Below are positions 1 through 7,788 of a DNA stretch of 34,485 nucleotides, piece by piece. The position numbers and the translations under genes are program-made. The stretch is from Alphaproteobacteria bacterium UBA2784 (lineage in GTDB: Bacteria; Pseudomonadota; Alphaproteobacteria; Micropepsales; Micropepsaceae): the NCBI GenBank assembly GCA_002352285.1, contig DEIC01000036.1, positions 1,306-35,790 of the forward strand, written 5' to 3'. Numbering within the stretch: the first letter of the stretch is position 1; every line of letters begins with the position of its first letter. A model generated the notes under the pieces. That model had not been told where the DNA came from and searched no databases. It worked only from the letters and a program-made list of their open reading frames with translations.

Positions 1-956
1 ACAATCGCGCGCGCGCGCAGGGTTCCGCCTTCGATGTGGCAGAAGGGTTTGATGGTGACGCCATCTTCCACCGTCACGCCGGGGCCAAAGACGACATTCT
101 GGCCGATGGCAACGTCGCGCCCGATCTTGGTATCGAACGCAAACCACACGGTTTCCGGATCGGTGAGCGTGACGCCCTCGTCCATGAAGTGCTTGCGCAG
201 GCGTTGCTGGAAGGCGCGCTCAGCGGCGGCAAGTTCGACCTTGCTGTTGACGCCCAGCACTTCATCCTCGTGCGCCACGATTACTTCGCAGCGTTTGCCG
301 TGTGTGTTGGCGATGGCGACGAGGTCGGTCAGATAATATTCGTGCTTGGCGTTCGTGTTCTTCACCAGCGGCAGAAAGGCACGTGCCGCATCACTCGTCA
401 GCGCCATGACGCCTGAGTTGCAGAGCGACACCGCCTTTTCGGCGGAGCTGGCATCATTGAACTCCACAATGCGGTCGAGACTGCCGTCCTTGTCGCGGCG
501 GATGAGGCGGCCATAGCGCGCCGGATCGGCGGGCGTGAACCCCAGCACCGCGCAGGCGGTATTGTGGGCGTCCAGCGTGCCGAGCAGCGCCGACAGGGTT
601 TCCACCCGGATGATCGGCGTATCGGCATAGAGCACAAGAATGTTGCCCGAGAACCCCTCCAGCGCAGGCATGGCCGCCATCAACGCGTGGCCGGTGCCTT
701 GCGGCGGATCCTGCACCGCAATGGCAGCACCCTTGGCAGCATTCGCCACCTCCGCCATGGCCTTGCCCACGACCACGACCGTGCGCGCGGCATGAAGTTC
801 GGATGCCGTCGCCAGCACATGCGCCAGCATCGTGCGCCCGGCAATCTCGTGCAGCACCTTGGGCTTTGACGACTTCATGCGCGTGCCCTGGCCTGCGGCC
901 AGAATCACGACGGCCAGAGGCGGGCGTTTGGTGGGAGTGGCGGTCGATGTCGTCAT
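1..956 (-). CDS. glmU: Bifunctional GlmU, N-terminal part (UDP-GlcNAc pyrophosphorylase), cut by window edge
   Basis: Reading leftward from ATG at 956, the frame stays open to the window edge, giving residues 1-318. GlmU acetylates glucosamine-1-phosphate and couples it to UTP, making UDP-GlcNAc for peptidoglycan and lipid A in the cytoplasm. The nucleotidyltransferase signature LAAGQGTRMKSSKPK lies at residues 19-33, and a YADTP motif carries the Mg-binding Asp. From about residue 250 isoleucine/valine-rich hexapeptide repeats begin (GVTVEDGVTI), the start of the left-handed beta-helix acetyltransferase domain, whose active site is outside the window. No good Shine-Dalgarno sequence precedes the ATG, so the exact start is a little uncertain. 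It is divergent from gph, a common alphaproteobacterial arrangement. Identification is secure; only the C-terminus is unseen. Confidence 0.95.
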   Translation of the reverse strand, partial: MTTSTATPTKRPPLAVVILAAGQGTRMKSSKPKVLHEIAGRTMLAHVLATASELHAARTVVVVGKAMAEVANAAKGAAIAVQDPPQGTGHALMAAMPALEGFSGNILVLYADTPIIRVETLSALLGTLDAHNTACAVLGFTPADPARYGRLIRRDKDGSLDRIVEFNDASSAEKAVSLCNSGVMALTSDAARAFLPLVKNTNAKHEYYLTDLVAIANTHGKRCEVIVAHEDEVLGVNSKVELAAAERAFQQRLRKHFMDEGVTLTDPETVWFAFDTKIGRDVAIGQNVVFGPGVTVEDGVTIKPFCHIEGGTLRARAI

Positions 957-1130
957 ACGCAAGAAGGGGTCGGGGGGCTTTGGATGGCGGCGGACCCTAG
1001 ATTGCAGGCCAGCCGTAAAGAATTGACGAATTGTTGCCCTCTGTTAACCAGCAAGGCGTGCAGACCCCAAGCAAAATCATGCTATGCGCGGCCTGCGATT
1101 AACTTCTGCAACGGCACCGAGACGCGAAAC

Positions 1131-1817
1131 ATGCCAGCGAGCGGACCTTTTTGCGCCATCTTTGATCTCGACGGCACGCTGGTGGATACGGCGCCCGATC
1201 TTGCCGCTGGTATGAACGCGGCCATGGCGGATGTTGGTTTGCCGCCGGTGCCAGTTGCCACCGTGCGCCATCTGGTGGGGCGCGGTGCGCGTGTGCTGGT
1301 GGAGCGCGGCCTTGCGATCAACGGCATCGCGCATCCCGGCGATGGCGAGATCGACCGGCTTGTCGCCATTTTCCTTTCCCATTACCGGGAGAATATTGCC
1401 GCCGGTTCTGTTGCCTATGACGGCGCGGTCGATGTGCTCAAGGCGCTGTCGGCGCGCGGCGTGCGCATGGGGGTGTGCACCAACAAACCGACCGACCTTG
1501 CGGTGAAGCTGCTGCAATTGCTGGAGCTCGATCATTTCTTCCACGCGATCCTCGGGGCCGATGCCCTGCCCGTGAAAAAGCCGCATCCTGAGCATCTGTT
1601 CGAGACCATCCGGCGGTCTGGCGGCGCGGTTGAGCGGGCGGTGATGATCGGCGACAGCGAGACCGACGTTGCGACCGCCCGGGCGGCCGGCGTGCCCGTC
1701 ATCGTCTTTTCTCATGGCTATACGGCGATTGCGCCGCAGGATTTGGGCGCGGATGTGGTGCTGGACCACTTTGACGGACTATTGCCCGCCTTGACGGCGG
1801 CGGGGCTTGCCCCTTAA
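1131..1817 (+). CDS. gph: HAD-family phosphoglycolate phosphatase
   Basis: Predicted cytoplasmic phosphatase of 228 residues, a normal length for Gph, which removes phosphate from 2-phosphoglycolate formed by Rubisco side reactions or DNA repair. All four HAD motifs are visible: DLDGT at residues 12-16 (nucleophile Asp12, acid/base Asp14), a VCTNK stretch as motif II, the lysine of VKKPHPE as motif III, and GDSETD as motif IV for Mg binding. The helical cap lies between motifs I and II. The frame is open upstream to 984, but that extension shows no homology features, and ATG 1131 places the HAD motif at the usual distance from the N-terminus. The ribosome site is weak. A stem-loop follows the stop codon. 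Substrate specificity within HAD phosphatases cannot be read with certainty from sequence. Confidence 0.88.
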   Translation: MPASGPFCAIFDLDGTLVDTAPDLAAGMNAAMADVGLPPVPVATVRHLVGRGARVLVERGLAINGIAHPGDGEIDRLVAIFLSHYRENIAAGSVAYDGAVDVLKALSARGVRMGVCTNKPTDLAVKLLQLLELDHFFHAILGADALPVKKPHPEHLFETIRRSGGAVERAVMIGDSETDVATARAAGVPVIVFSHGYTAIAPQDLGADVVLDHFDGLLPALTAAGLAP

Positions 1818-1821
1818 GAGA

Positions 1822-1844
1822 GGCCCCTCTTTGGAGACGGGGCC
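1822..1844 (+). terminator. Stem-loop downstream of gph
   Basis: GGCCCC at 1822-1827 pairs with GGGGCC at 1839-1844; inside, TCT and AGA extend the stem with one bulged C. It begins five bases after the gph stop. There is no T-run, so it would be a weak intrinsic terminator or simply a 3'-end stabilising hairpin. Confidence 0.45.
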
Positions 1845-1874
1845 CCGGCCAATGGCTTGGGACTGTTGCTTCGG

Positions 1875-1949
1875 GGGCGATTAGCTCAGCGGGAGAGCAC
1901 TCCCTTCACACGGGAGGGGTCGCAAGTTCAATCCTTGCATCGCCCACCA
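1875..1949 (+). tRNA. tRNA-Val (anticodon CAC)
   Basis: A full cloverleaf can be drawn. The acceptor stem is GGGCGAT at 1875-1881 with ATCGCCC at 1939-1945, discriminator A1946, and an encoded CCA at 1947-1949. The D-arm contains the usual AGCTCAGCGGGAGAGC pattern. The anticodon stem CTCCC/GGGAG (1900-1904, 1912-1916) encloses the loop TTCACAC, giving anticodon CAC for the valine codon GUG. The T-arm has the expected GTTCAATCC. It lies between gph and the end of the HxlR-type regulator gene on the other strand. Confidence 0.96.
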
Positions 1950-1963
1950 TTCTTCAACGCCGT

Positions 1964-2656
1964 TCAGGCGGCCTGCTTCACCTTGGCGAGTGAACTCAAT
2001 CCGATCCACGACTGGATTGAGGATGCAAGTTTGCGATCGCCCGTCAGGATGATCTTGCCTTCGGCAATTGCCTTGCGGATCGGCTCGTAGCCCATCCACA
2101 CCGCCGTCATGGTGCGCAGATCGGCGGCCACATAAAGATCGACATCGTGGCCGGGATCGACCGAACACAGATCAACGCCCGCGCCCGGCTCCACCACCAG
2201 CCACCAGACCTTCATCGCCTTGGGTGCATCGGGATAGCGGAACTGGATCACGCAACGGCGGTCGGGCAGCGGCTGCGGGTTCAGGTTGCGGCGCATGTCC
2301 CACATCAGCAATTGCGCATCCAGTTCTTCGAGCATCAGGTCCTTGTCGATCCAGCGCTGGCCCCACGCGCCCATCGCCATGACGACGGGCTCCAGCTCGC
2401 GGCCCGCGCGGGTCAGGCGGTATTCCGCTTGCCCGGCAGCGCCAGATTTTTCGCGCGTCAGGATGCCCGCCTCCTCCAGCTCCTTGAGGCGCTGTGACAG
2501 GAGCGCGGGCGACATGCGCGGCACGCCCTTGCGCAATTCATTGAAGCGGGTGGAGCCGGAGATGAATTCCCGCAGAAGAATGATGGTCCAGCGCGAGCAC
2601 AGGATCTCGGCGGCCATCGCCACGGGACAGAATTGTTTGTAGCTGCCTTCGGCCAT
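1964..2656 (-). CDS. HxlR-family regulator with C-terminal SCP2-like domain
   Basis: Winged-helix transcription factor of 230 residues. Residues 1 to about 110 match the HxlR family: CPVAMAAEILCSRWT near the N-terminus with the conserved Cys10, followed by the recognition region FNELRKGVPRMSPALLSQRL and the wing. Residues about 115-225 form a second domain resembling SCP2 sterol-carrier folds, ending in the GKIILTGDRKL stretch, which could bind a hydrophobic ligand (inference). The frame is open to 2707, but ATG 2656 is preceded by a strong AAGGAGAG at a good spacing, so this start was chosen. The gene is divergent from a methyltransferase, and the intergenic region carries palindromes likely to be its own operators, with the minus-strand -10 box between them. 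Autoregulation and control of the methyltransferase are inferred. Confidence 0.85.
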   Translation of the reverse strand: MAEGSYKQFCPVAMAAEILCSRWTIILLREFISGSTRFNELRKGVPRMSPALLSQRLKELEEAGILTREKSGAAGQAEYRLTRAGRELEPVVMAMGAWGQRWIDKDLMLEELDAQLLMWDMRRNLNPQPLPDRRCVIQFRYPDAPKAMKVWWLVVEPGAGVDLCSVDPGHDVDLYVAADLRTMTAVWMGYEPIRKAIAEGKIILTGDRKLASSIQSWIGLSSLAKVKQAA

Positions 2657-2703
2657 ACGCACCTCTCCTTCTGATGCCGCCAGACTGGCACGCCTGCCAC
2701 CGG

Positions 2704-2766
2704 CCATCCAGTTCAGAAACTATACCGGCTCGATTCAGTTCCTGAACTGGATGGGCAGGCCCATCC
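2704..2766. promoter_or_regulatory. Divergent promoter with paired palindromic operators
   Basis: A perfect 13-base inverted repeat, CCATCCAGTTCAG at 2704-2716 and CTGAACTGGATGG at 2742-2754, flanks 25 bases. Each arm contains a CAGTTC half-site. At the right arm it forms the local palindrome CAGTTC-CT-GAACTG (2736-2749); at the left it forms the degenerate CAGTTC-AG-AAACTA. A third palindrome, GGATGGGC-AG-GCCCATCC, covers 2749-2766. On the minus strand TATAGT (complement of 2719-2724) is a good -10 box lying between the two sites, so regulator bound to both would block RNA polymerase. This is the natural operator region for the flanking HxlR-type regulator; that assignment is an inference from position and symmetry. 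Confidence 0.7.
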
Positions 2767-2834
2767 CGGCGCATAGAGCGGTCACTCTGTGGCGCGCGCC
2801 CCCAACCCCTTGCGCCGAAAAAAGGAAAAGTCCG

Positions 2835-3662
2835 ATGAATGCTCTGCCGAATGCCAACCAGGCCCTTTGGGAAAAAGGCGATTTCACGCGCATCGCCGAT
2901 TATATGCGCGACAGCGGCGAGGCGCTGGTGCGCGCCATCGGCGTGCTGCCCGGCTTCAGCGTGCTTGATCTGGGATGCGGCGATGGCACCACCGCCATTC
3001 CCGCCGCACAGATGGGCGCCAATGTTCTGGGCGTTGATATTGCGCGCAACCTTGTGGCGGCGGGCAATTCACGTGCGGCCAGCCTTGGCCTTCGCCACTG
3101 CCGGTTCGAGCAGGGTGATGCGCGCAATCTGTCAGCCATTGGCGATGACAGCTTTGATCTGGTCATCAGCATTTTCGGTGCGATGTTTGCGCCCGATCCG
3201 GTCAGCGTCGCGCAGGAAATGGTGCGCGTGACGCGGCCCGGCGGCCGCATCGTGATGGGCAACTGGATTCCCGGTGATCCCACATTGATCGCGCAGATCC
3301 TGAAAATCAGCGCCGCCTTTTCACCGCCGCCGCCCGCCGGATTTGTCAGCCCGATGAGCTGGGGTGATGTGGATGAGGTGCGCGCGCGTTTTACCGCCGC
3401 GGGCATTCCTGCGCGCAACATCGCGTTCCAGAAAGATGCCTATGTCTTCAAGCATCGGGGCTCGCCGCGCGACTTCCTTGCGACGATGCGCAGTTACTAT
3501 GGTCCGATGATGAATGCGTTTGCCGCTGCCGAAACCAGTGGCAAAGCAGACGAGCTTCAAGGGGCGCTGGAAACCCTGTTTGACAGCCAGAATGTCAGCG
3601 GCCAGGCGGACGAAACGCTGATCCGCGCCAACTTCCTGCGTGTGACGGTCAGCGTGCCGTAA
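2835..3662 (+). CDS. Class I SAM-dependent methyltransferase
   Basis: Cytoplasmic methyltransferase of 275 residues with a Rossmann-type fold. Motif I, VLDLGCGDGT, is at residues 43-52; the acidic end of strand 2 is GVDIARN; motif post-I/II is the QGDAR region; SFDLVISIF and PGGRIVMGNW follow as motifs II-III. It resembles the UbiE/COQ5-like Methyltransf_11/25 group, but the acceptor substrate cannot be read. ATG 2835 is preceded by AAAGGAAAAG, so the upstream extension to 2751 is rejected. It is divergent from the HxlR/SCP2 regulator and probably controlled by it through the palindromes at 2704-2766; a target of such a pair is often a toxic or xenobiotic small molecule (inference). A strong hairpin follows the stop. 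Confidence 0.86.
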   Translation: MNALPNANQALWEKGDFTRIADYMRDSGEALVRAIGVLPGFSVLDLGCGDGTTAIPAAQMGANVLGVDIARNLVAAGNSRAASLGLRHCRFEQGDARNLSAIGDDSFDLVISIFGAMFAPDPVSVAQEMVRVTRPGGRIVMGNWIPGDPTLIAQILKISAAFSPPPPAGFVSPMSWGDVDEVRARFTAAGIPARNIAFQKDAYVFKHRGSPRDFLATMRSYYGPMMNAFAAAETSGKADELQGALETLFDSQNVSGQADETLIRANFLRVTVSVP

Positions 3663-3668
3663 GCATCG

Positions 3669-3696
3669 GGGGGAGCAGGCTCACGCATGCTCCCCC
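3669..3696. terminator. Bidirectional hairpin between convergent genes
   Basis: GGGGGAGCA (3669-3677) and TGCTCCCCC (3688-3696) form a perfect 9-base stem with a 10-base loop. It sits six bases after the methyltransferase stop and directly abuts the stop codon of the lysophospholipase gene on the other strand, so it can end transcription from both sides. A TTA follows on the plus strand, with no long T-run. Confidence 0.7.
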
Positions 3697-4698
3697 TTAC
3701 TGCGTCACCGGCTCGGCCAGTGTGTCGCGCTCAAAGCCGGAGGGCAGCGGGCCTTCGTGCCCCTCGATGAAATGCAGGATGTCGCGCCAGACCACTTCGC
3801 GCTGCAGATCACGCAGCAGCAGATGATAACCATCAGGATAGAGTGCGATTACGGGGCGCACGCCCATCGTTTCCGTCAGGCGCTCAATCGGCCAGCGCGG
3901 CACGATGCCGTCTTTCTCGCCATAGAGAACCAGAAAGCGCCCGGTCTGGCGCGGTGCTGACAGGATCGCCTCATCCATCAGTCCGACAATGCCATAGACC
4001 GCATCGGTGCGCGTTGGCTTGATGACGAGATCGTCTTCGCCCAGCTGACGCAGAATTTCTTCGTTATCGGAAGGATAGATGGTGAGGCCCGAACCCGTGA
4101 CTGTCTTCCACGGAATTGTATGCGCGGTGATCCACAAAACCGCGCGATAGGAAAATTCCATCGTTGACCAGCCCCACACGGCTGGCGCAACCAGGATCAC
4201 GCCATCGGGCGCGGGCGCCAATGGCCGGTCGAGCATGGCGAGCACCACGGCGCCGCCCATGCTTTCCCCCAGCAGAAAGAATTTGGCATCGGGATGGCGT
4301 GCGCGGATGAGGGCGGCAAAGTCGCGCGCATCTTCCGTCAGTGCATCCGTGCCCGGCCAAATGCCGCGATTGGGCGAGCGGCCAAAGCCGCGCTGGTCGA
4401 TCGCATAGACGCTGATGCCATGCTGGTTCAGCCAGGGCGCGGGCAGCGCATAGGCATTCGCATAGTCATTCATGCCGTGAAAGGCGACGATGACAGCTTT
4501 CGGTTCTGGCACTTCCCATGCGGTGTAACCCAGCGCCAGACCGTCATTGGTGATGAAGCGATCACCATCGATATGCGGCAGGGTTGGAACCGTGCCGCGC
4601 GCCGCAATCACCGGCGCGCAGGCAGGAAGCAGCAGCAGTGCGGCGAAGAGCCACGCGCTGGGGAGGTATGAGGTGAAGCGGGGCAGACTGGTTCTCAT
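3697..4698 (-). CDS. Lysophospholipase/monoacylglycerol lipase-like alpha/beta hydrolase, predicted lipoprotein
   Basis: Hydrolase_4-type serine hydrolase of 333 residues. The N-terminus has a charged start, a hydrophobic core and LLPAC with Cys27, a plausible lipobox, suggesting export and lipid anchoring in the outer membrane or periplasm. The catalytic triad is intact: Ser146 in GESMG, Asp263 in YGEKDGIVP and His292 in YPDGYHLL. The oxyanion region is FHGMND. Related enzymes cleave acyl chains from monoglycerides or lysophospholipids; the exact substrate is unknown. The frame is open to 4857, but the extension runs back through a palindromic repeat and the lectin stop, so ATG 4698 is the sensible start, although its ribosome site is weak. 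It lies 104 bases downstream of the exported lectin on the same strand. Confidence 0.85.
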   Translation of the reverse strand: MRTSLPRFTSYLPSAWLFAALLLLPACAPVIAARGTVPTLPHIDGDRFITNDGLALGYTAWEVPEPKAVIVAFHGMNDYANAYALPAPWLNQHGISVYAIDQRGFGRSPNRGIWPGTDALTEDARDFAALIRARHPDAKFFLLGESMGGAVVLAMLDRPLAPAPDGVILVAPAVWGWSTMEFSYRAVLWITAHTIPWKTVTGSGLTIYPSDNEEILRQLGEDDLVIKPTRTDAVYGIVGLMDEAILSAPRQTGRFLVLYGEKDGIVPRWPIERLTETMGVRPVIALYPDGYHLLLRDLQREVVWRDILHFIEGHEGPLPSGFERDTLAEPVTQ

Positions 4699-4762
4699 GC
4701 GCAAGTGCAAAGCAATTTTCGTGAGTGGCGCTCGCACCGTGCGATGACGCCCCCTCACCCTG

Positions 4763-4785
4763 CCCTCTCCCCGGAGGGGAGAGGG
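4763..4785. repeat. REP-like palindrome CCCTCTCCCC-GGA-GGGGAGAGGG
   Basis: A perfect 10-base stem with a 3-base loop, preceded by CCCCTCACCCTG. This kind of sequence is a widespread interspersed palindrome in many proteobacterial genomes (general knowledge). Here it lies between the lectin stop and the lipase start on the minus strand and may also act as a transcript-end hairpin for the lectin. Confidence 0.6.
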
Positions 4786-4802
4786 AACATGGATGCGGAA
4801 AC

Positions 4803-5831
4803 CTACTTGATCACGCCGCCGAGATTTTCCCAGCCGCCCCAGCTGGCGCCATTCCACCAGCGATGCCAGAGCGCCTTGGCCGGGCCGCGGACAAAGCAGT
4901 CAAGGCGGTTGGCACTCCACGCGGTGCAGCTGATGTCGGAATCAAGCGCGCCGCCGAGGCTTTCCCAGCCGCCCCAGTTCGCGCCATCCCACCAGCGGTG
5001 CCACATGGCGTTGTCGGTGCCGCGCACAAAACAGTCGATGCGGTTGGCGCTCCACGACTCGCATTCGATCTGCTCGTCCTTCAGGACGCCGCCAAGATCC
5101 TCCCAGCCGCCCCATGACGCGCCGTTCCACCAGCGGTGCCACATGGATTTGCCGGGGCCGCGCACGAAGCAGTCAATGCGGTTGGCGCTCCACGATGTGC
5201 ATTCGGGGTCGCCCTTGAGGTCGCCGCCGAGATTTTCCCAGCCCCCCCACGACGCACCGTTCCACCATTTGTGCCACATCGCCTTTTGCGGGCCACGCAC
5301 AAAGCAGTCGATGCGGTTGGCGCTCCACGTCACGCATTCGGGATCGCCCTTGAGGTTGCCGCCAAGGTCTTCCCAACCGCCCCAATTGGCGCCATCCCAC
5401 CAGCGATGCCACATGGAATTGCCGGGGCCTTTGACGAAGCAGTCAATGCGGTTGGCGCTCCACGAAACGCATTCGGGATCACCGCCCAGAATGCCGCCGA
5501 GGCTTTCCCAGCCGCCCCACGATGCGCCGTTCCACCAGCGGTGCCACATGGCGCCGTCGGTGCCGCGCACGAAGCAGTCGATGCGGTTGGCGCTCCACGA
5601 GGTGCAGCTGAGTTCGCTGGTCAGCACGCCGCCAAGGCTTTCCCAGCCGCCCCAATTGGCGCCATCCCACCAGCGATGCCACATGGCATTGTCGGTGCCA
5701 CGCACAAAGCAGTCGATGCGATTGGCGCTCCACGAAACGCATTCGGGCGCTGTGGCTTCGGCCTGGCGCACGGCGCCGGGCATGAAACTCAATCCAAGCG
5801 CTACAATGGCTGCCGCCAGAAAACGGTACAT
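4803..5831 (-). CDS. Secreted seven-repeat PLL-like beta-propeller lectin with paired cysteines
   Basis: Predicted exported protein of 342 residues. A signal peptide (hydrophobic core about residues 5-20, AEA cleavage site near 27) is followed by seven tandem repeats starting at Cys31, 76, 121, 166, 211, 257 and 302; the period is 45, with one of 46. Each repeat holds C-x-x-W-SANRIDC, then FVRG, an MWHRWW core and WGGWE-x-LGG. This matches the tryptophan-rich DUF346/PLL (Photorhabdus lectin) repeat, known to form seven-bladed propellers binding fucosylated or O-methylated glycans. Two cysteines ten residues apart recur in every blade (14 in all), suggesting one disulfide per blade in the periplasm or outside. 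ATG 5831 is chosen over GTG 5837 because GGGGAGGG lies at proper spacing. Ligand and role are unknown; glycan binding is inferred. Confidence 0.85.
   Translation of the reverse strand: MYRFLAAAIVALGLSFMPGAVRQAEATAPECVSWSANRIDCFVRGTDNAMWHRWWDGANWGGWESLGGVLTSELSCTSWSANRIDCFVRGTDGAMWHRWWNGASWGGWESLGGILGGDPECVSWSANRIDCFVKGPGNSMWHRWWDGANWGGWEDLGGNLKGDPECVTWSANRIDCFVRGPQKAMWHKWWNGASWGGWENLGGDLKGDPECTSWSANRIDCFVRGPGKSMWHRWWNGASWGGWEDLGGVLKDEQIECESWSANRIDCFVRGTDNAMWHRWWDGANWGGWESLGGALDSDISCTAWSANRLDCFVRGPAKALWHRWWNGASWGGWENLGGVIK
4806..5741 (-). repeat. Seven tandem ~135-bp coding repeats
   Basis: The lectin repeats are also near-identical at DNA level; for instance the complement of GCGGTTGGCGCTCCACGA recurs about every 135 bases. 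Such identity points to recent duplication or gene conversion between blades and makes the locus prone to copy-number change and to assembly error. Confidence 0.85.
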
Positions 5832-5950
5832 GTTCACCCTCCCCGGTGAAGTTCCTCTCGGGAATCAATAGCACCGCTGCGTGACAAGAAACATGTGCGC
5901 AACAGGCAAAATCGTTGCTGCGATGCAAGATACCCGAACATGAACGCAGT

Positions 5951-7756
5951 TCAGGTGAGCGCGGCCGCAATCTCGCGCGTGACGGGCACCGGGAATTCCA
6001 GCAACATCTGGGCAAAGGCCTTGCCCTGCGGATCGCTTGACAGGCTGGCGATGCCGCCGCCACCCAATGCGTTGTGCAGAAGGAAGTTGAGGCCCGCGAT
6101 GCCCGGCAGGTCGAAGCGTTCAACCTTGCCTTTGCCGCCCTCGAATTTGTGGGCCATCCATTGGCCAACGGCCTCCGCCGTCAAGGCGCTGCGGATATAG
6201 GGCAGATAGTCCCGCCGACGCGCCATGACGCCGATATTGGCATTGTTGCCCTTGTCGCCCGAGCGCGCGAAGGCAAGTTTGATGAGCGGCACTTTGTGAT
6301 CCAGCACACCTGCGGCCGCGGCCGGTGCCGTGGGGCGATGGATGGCGGCAGCATCAAAGCCGCCGCTGACATCGATCGGCACGGGCTCTGCCTTGCCATC
6401 GACATGCAGCGTGACGCTGACATCTTTCTTGGGAACGAGGAGCGCAAAGTGGCGCACCACAGGCGATGCCTTGGCGCGCGCTCCGCCATAGCCGGTGGTG
6501 CCGGGTGAGAACGAAGTGCCGGAACTCGTAATCTCGCGCACCATCAGATCGAGCGGCTCTTTGCGCGGATGTTTGGCGGCAAGTTTCAGGATCGCCTCAC
6601 GCGTGCTGATCGCATGGGCGTGCGGGCCATAGGAATCTTCGTTGCCCAGAACCTCGATGCTGGTCTCGGTGAAATTGCCCCAGTTGCGCTGGCGCATCAG
6701 GGTTTCCATGCGCTTCAACACCGCCTCACCCGTGCGGCGCGCCTTGGCTGCCGCATCAATGCCATTGACCGAGAGCATGGAGGTGACGCGGAAGCCATCC
6801 TCATAGGTCAGCGAGCACTTATACGTATCCGTTGGCGCATAGCCCTTGGCGTTGGCGACGCGCACGCGATCCTTGCCCTCTTGCGTGATCGTGACTTGCG
6901 AGAAATCGCACACGACATCGGGCAGCATGTAAGCCTGCGGATCGCCAATCTCGTAGAGCATCTGCTCGCCGACCGTGCCGACAGAGACAAGCCCGCCGGT
7001 GCCCTCCGGCTTTGTCGTGACAAAGCTGCCATCGGCGGCGACTTCGGCAATCGCATAGCCGATATTTTCCCAACCCGGCACGTCCTGCCAGTCGGTGAAG
7101 ATGCCGCCGGTTGCCTGCGCACCGCATTCGACGATGTGACCCGCAAGGCTGCCGCCGGCCAGTTTGTCAAAGTCCTTTGGACCCCAGCCAAACTCATGAA
7201 TGCAGGCGCCCAGCGTAACCGCGCTATCCACACAACGGCCGGTAATCACCACATCGGCGCCACGTGCGAGGGCCGCTGCAACGGGGAACCCGCCGAGATA
7301 GGCATTCATGCTGACGGGTTTTTCCGGCAGGCCCTCGCCAGTGAACATTTCCGTGAGACCCAGCGCGCGCCAGTGTTCCATGCGGGGCAGAATGTCGTCG
7401 CCCTCGACATAGGCGACTTTGAGCGCAACGCCCTGCTTGGCCAGCACGGCTTCCAGTGCTGCGGCGCAGGCCTTCGGGTTTACGCCGCCCGCGTTGGCGA
7501 TGACTTTGATTTTGCGCTCGGCAATCTCGCGCGCGAGCGACGCCATGGTGACGCTGACAAAGTCATGCGCGTAGCCGGCGTTGGGATCCTTCTCGCGCTG
7601 ACGGGCGAGGATCGACATCGTGATCTCCGCCAGATAGTCGAAGACGAGATAGTCAATCTGGCCCGAGCGCACGAGCTGCGGCGCGGCGGTAAAGCTGTCG
7701 CCCCAGAAACCCGAGGCGCAGCCGATGCGGATGATTTTGCTTTTTTCCTGGCTCAT
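5951..7756 (-). CDS. AtuA-like protein (DUF1446, acyclic terpene utilisation family)
   Basis: Cytoplasmic protein of 601 residues, the full length of the two-domain AtuA family. The N-terminal DUF1446 domain (about 1-460) contains the conserved GCASGFWGDS start, KVIANAGGVNPKAC, GDDILP and TGRCVDSAVT. The C-terminal ferredoxin-fold-like domain (about 490-600) has LAFARSGDKGNNANIGV and NFLLHNALGGGG. AtuA is required for growth of Pseudomonas on citronellol and geraniol, but its reaction is not established; homologues also occur in other CoA-ester pathways. The gene lies 32 bases downstream of the retropepsin-like gene, which follows an acyl-CoA dehydrogenase, suggesting a three-gene unit. No geranyl-CoA carboxylase subunits are visible nearby, so a terpene pathway is only a possibility. 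The ribosome site before ATG 7756 is weak. Confidence 0.88.
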   Translation of the reverse strand: MSQEKSKIIRIGCASGFWGDSFTAAPQLVRSGQIDYLVFDYLAEITMSILARQREKDPNAGYAHDFVSVTMASLAREIAERKIKVIANAGGVNPKACAAALEAVLAKQGVALKVAYVEGDDILPRMEHWRALGLTEMFTGEGLPEKPVSMNAYLGGFPVAAALARGADVVITGRCVDSAVTLGACIHEFGWGPKDFDKLAGGSLAGHIVECGAQATGGIFTDWQDVPGWENIGYAIAEVAADGSFVTTKPEGTGGLVSVGTVGEQMLYEIGDPQAYMLPDVVCDFSQVTITQEGKDRVRVANAKGYAPTDTYKCSLTYEDGFRVTSMLSVNGIDAAAKARRTGEAVLKRMETLMRQRNWGNFTETSIEVLGNEDSYGPHAHAISTREAILKLAAKHPRKEPLDLMVREITSSGTSFSPGTTGYGGARAKASPVVRHFALLVPKKDVSVTLHVDGKAEPVPIDVSGGFDAAAIHRPTAPAAAAGVLDHKVPLIKLAFARSGDKGNNANIGVMARRRDYLPYIRSALTAEAVGQWMAHKFEGGKGKVERFDLPGIAGLNFLLHNALGGGGIASLSSDPQGKAFAQMLLEFPVPVTREIAAALT

Positions 7757-7788
7757 GGCGGAGTCTTAGCGCCATGAGGCCGCGCCTG

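Noticed and set aside
7..19. CG dinucleotide run as a regulatory or Z-DNA element
   Set aside because: It is within glmU, encoding Arg/Ala residues of the hexapeptide region, and is short.
1023..1050. TTGACG followed by TTAACC as a gph promoter
   Set aside because: Spacer is 15 bases and the -10 match is poor; not supported enough to list.
4806..5741. Regular ~135-base repeats as a CRISPR array
   Set aside because: Repeats are coding, contiguous and lack unique spacers; they are lectin blades.
5136..5849. 237-codon plus-strand frame opposite the lectin
   Set aside because: Merely the antisense of the repeats; periodic Ala/Pro/Val pattern without start signal.
6569..7777. 402-codon plus-strand frame opposite the AtuA-like gene
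   Set aside because: Antisense shadow; composition biased and the opposite strand has clear AtuA motifs throughout.
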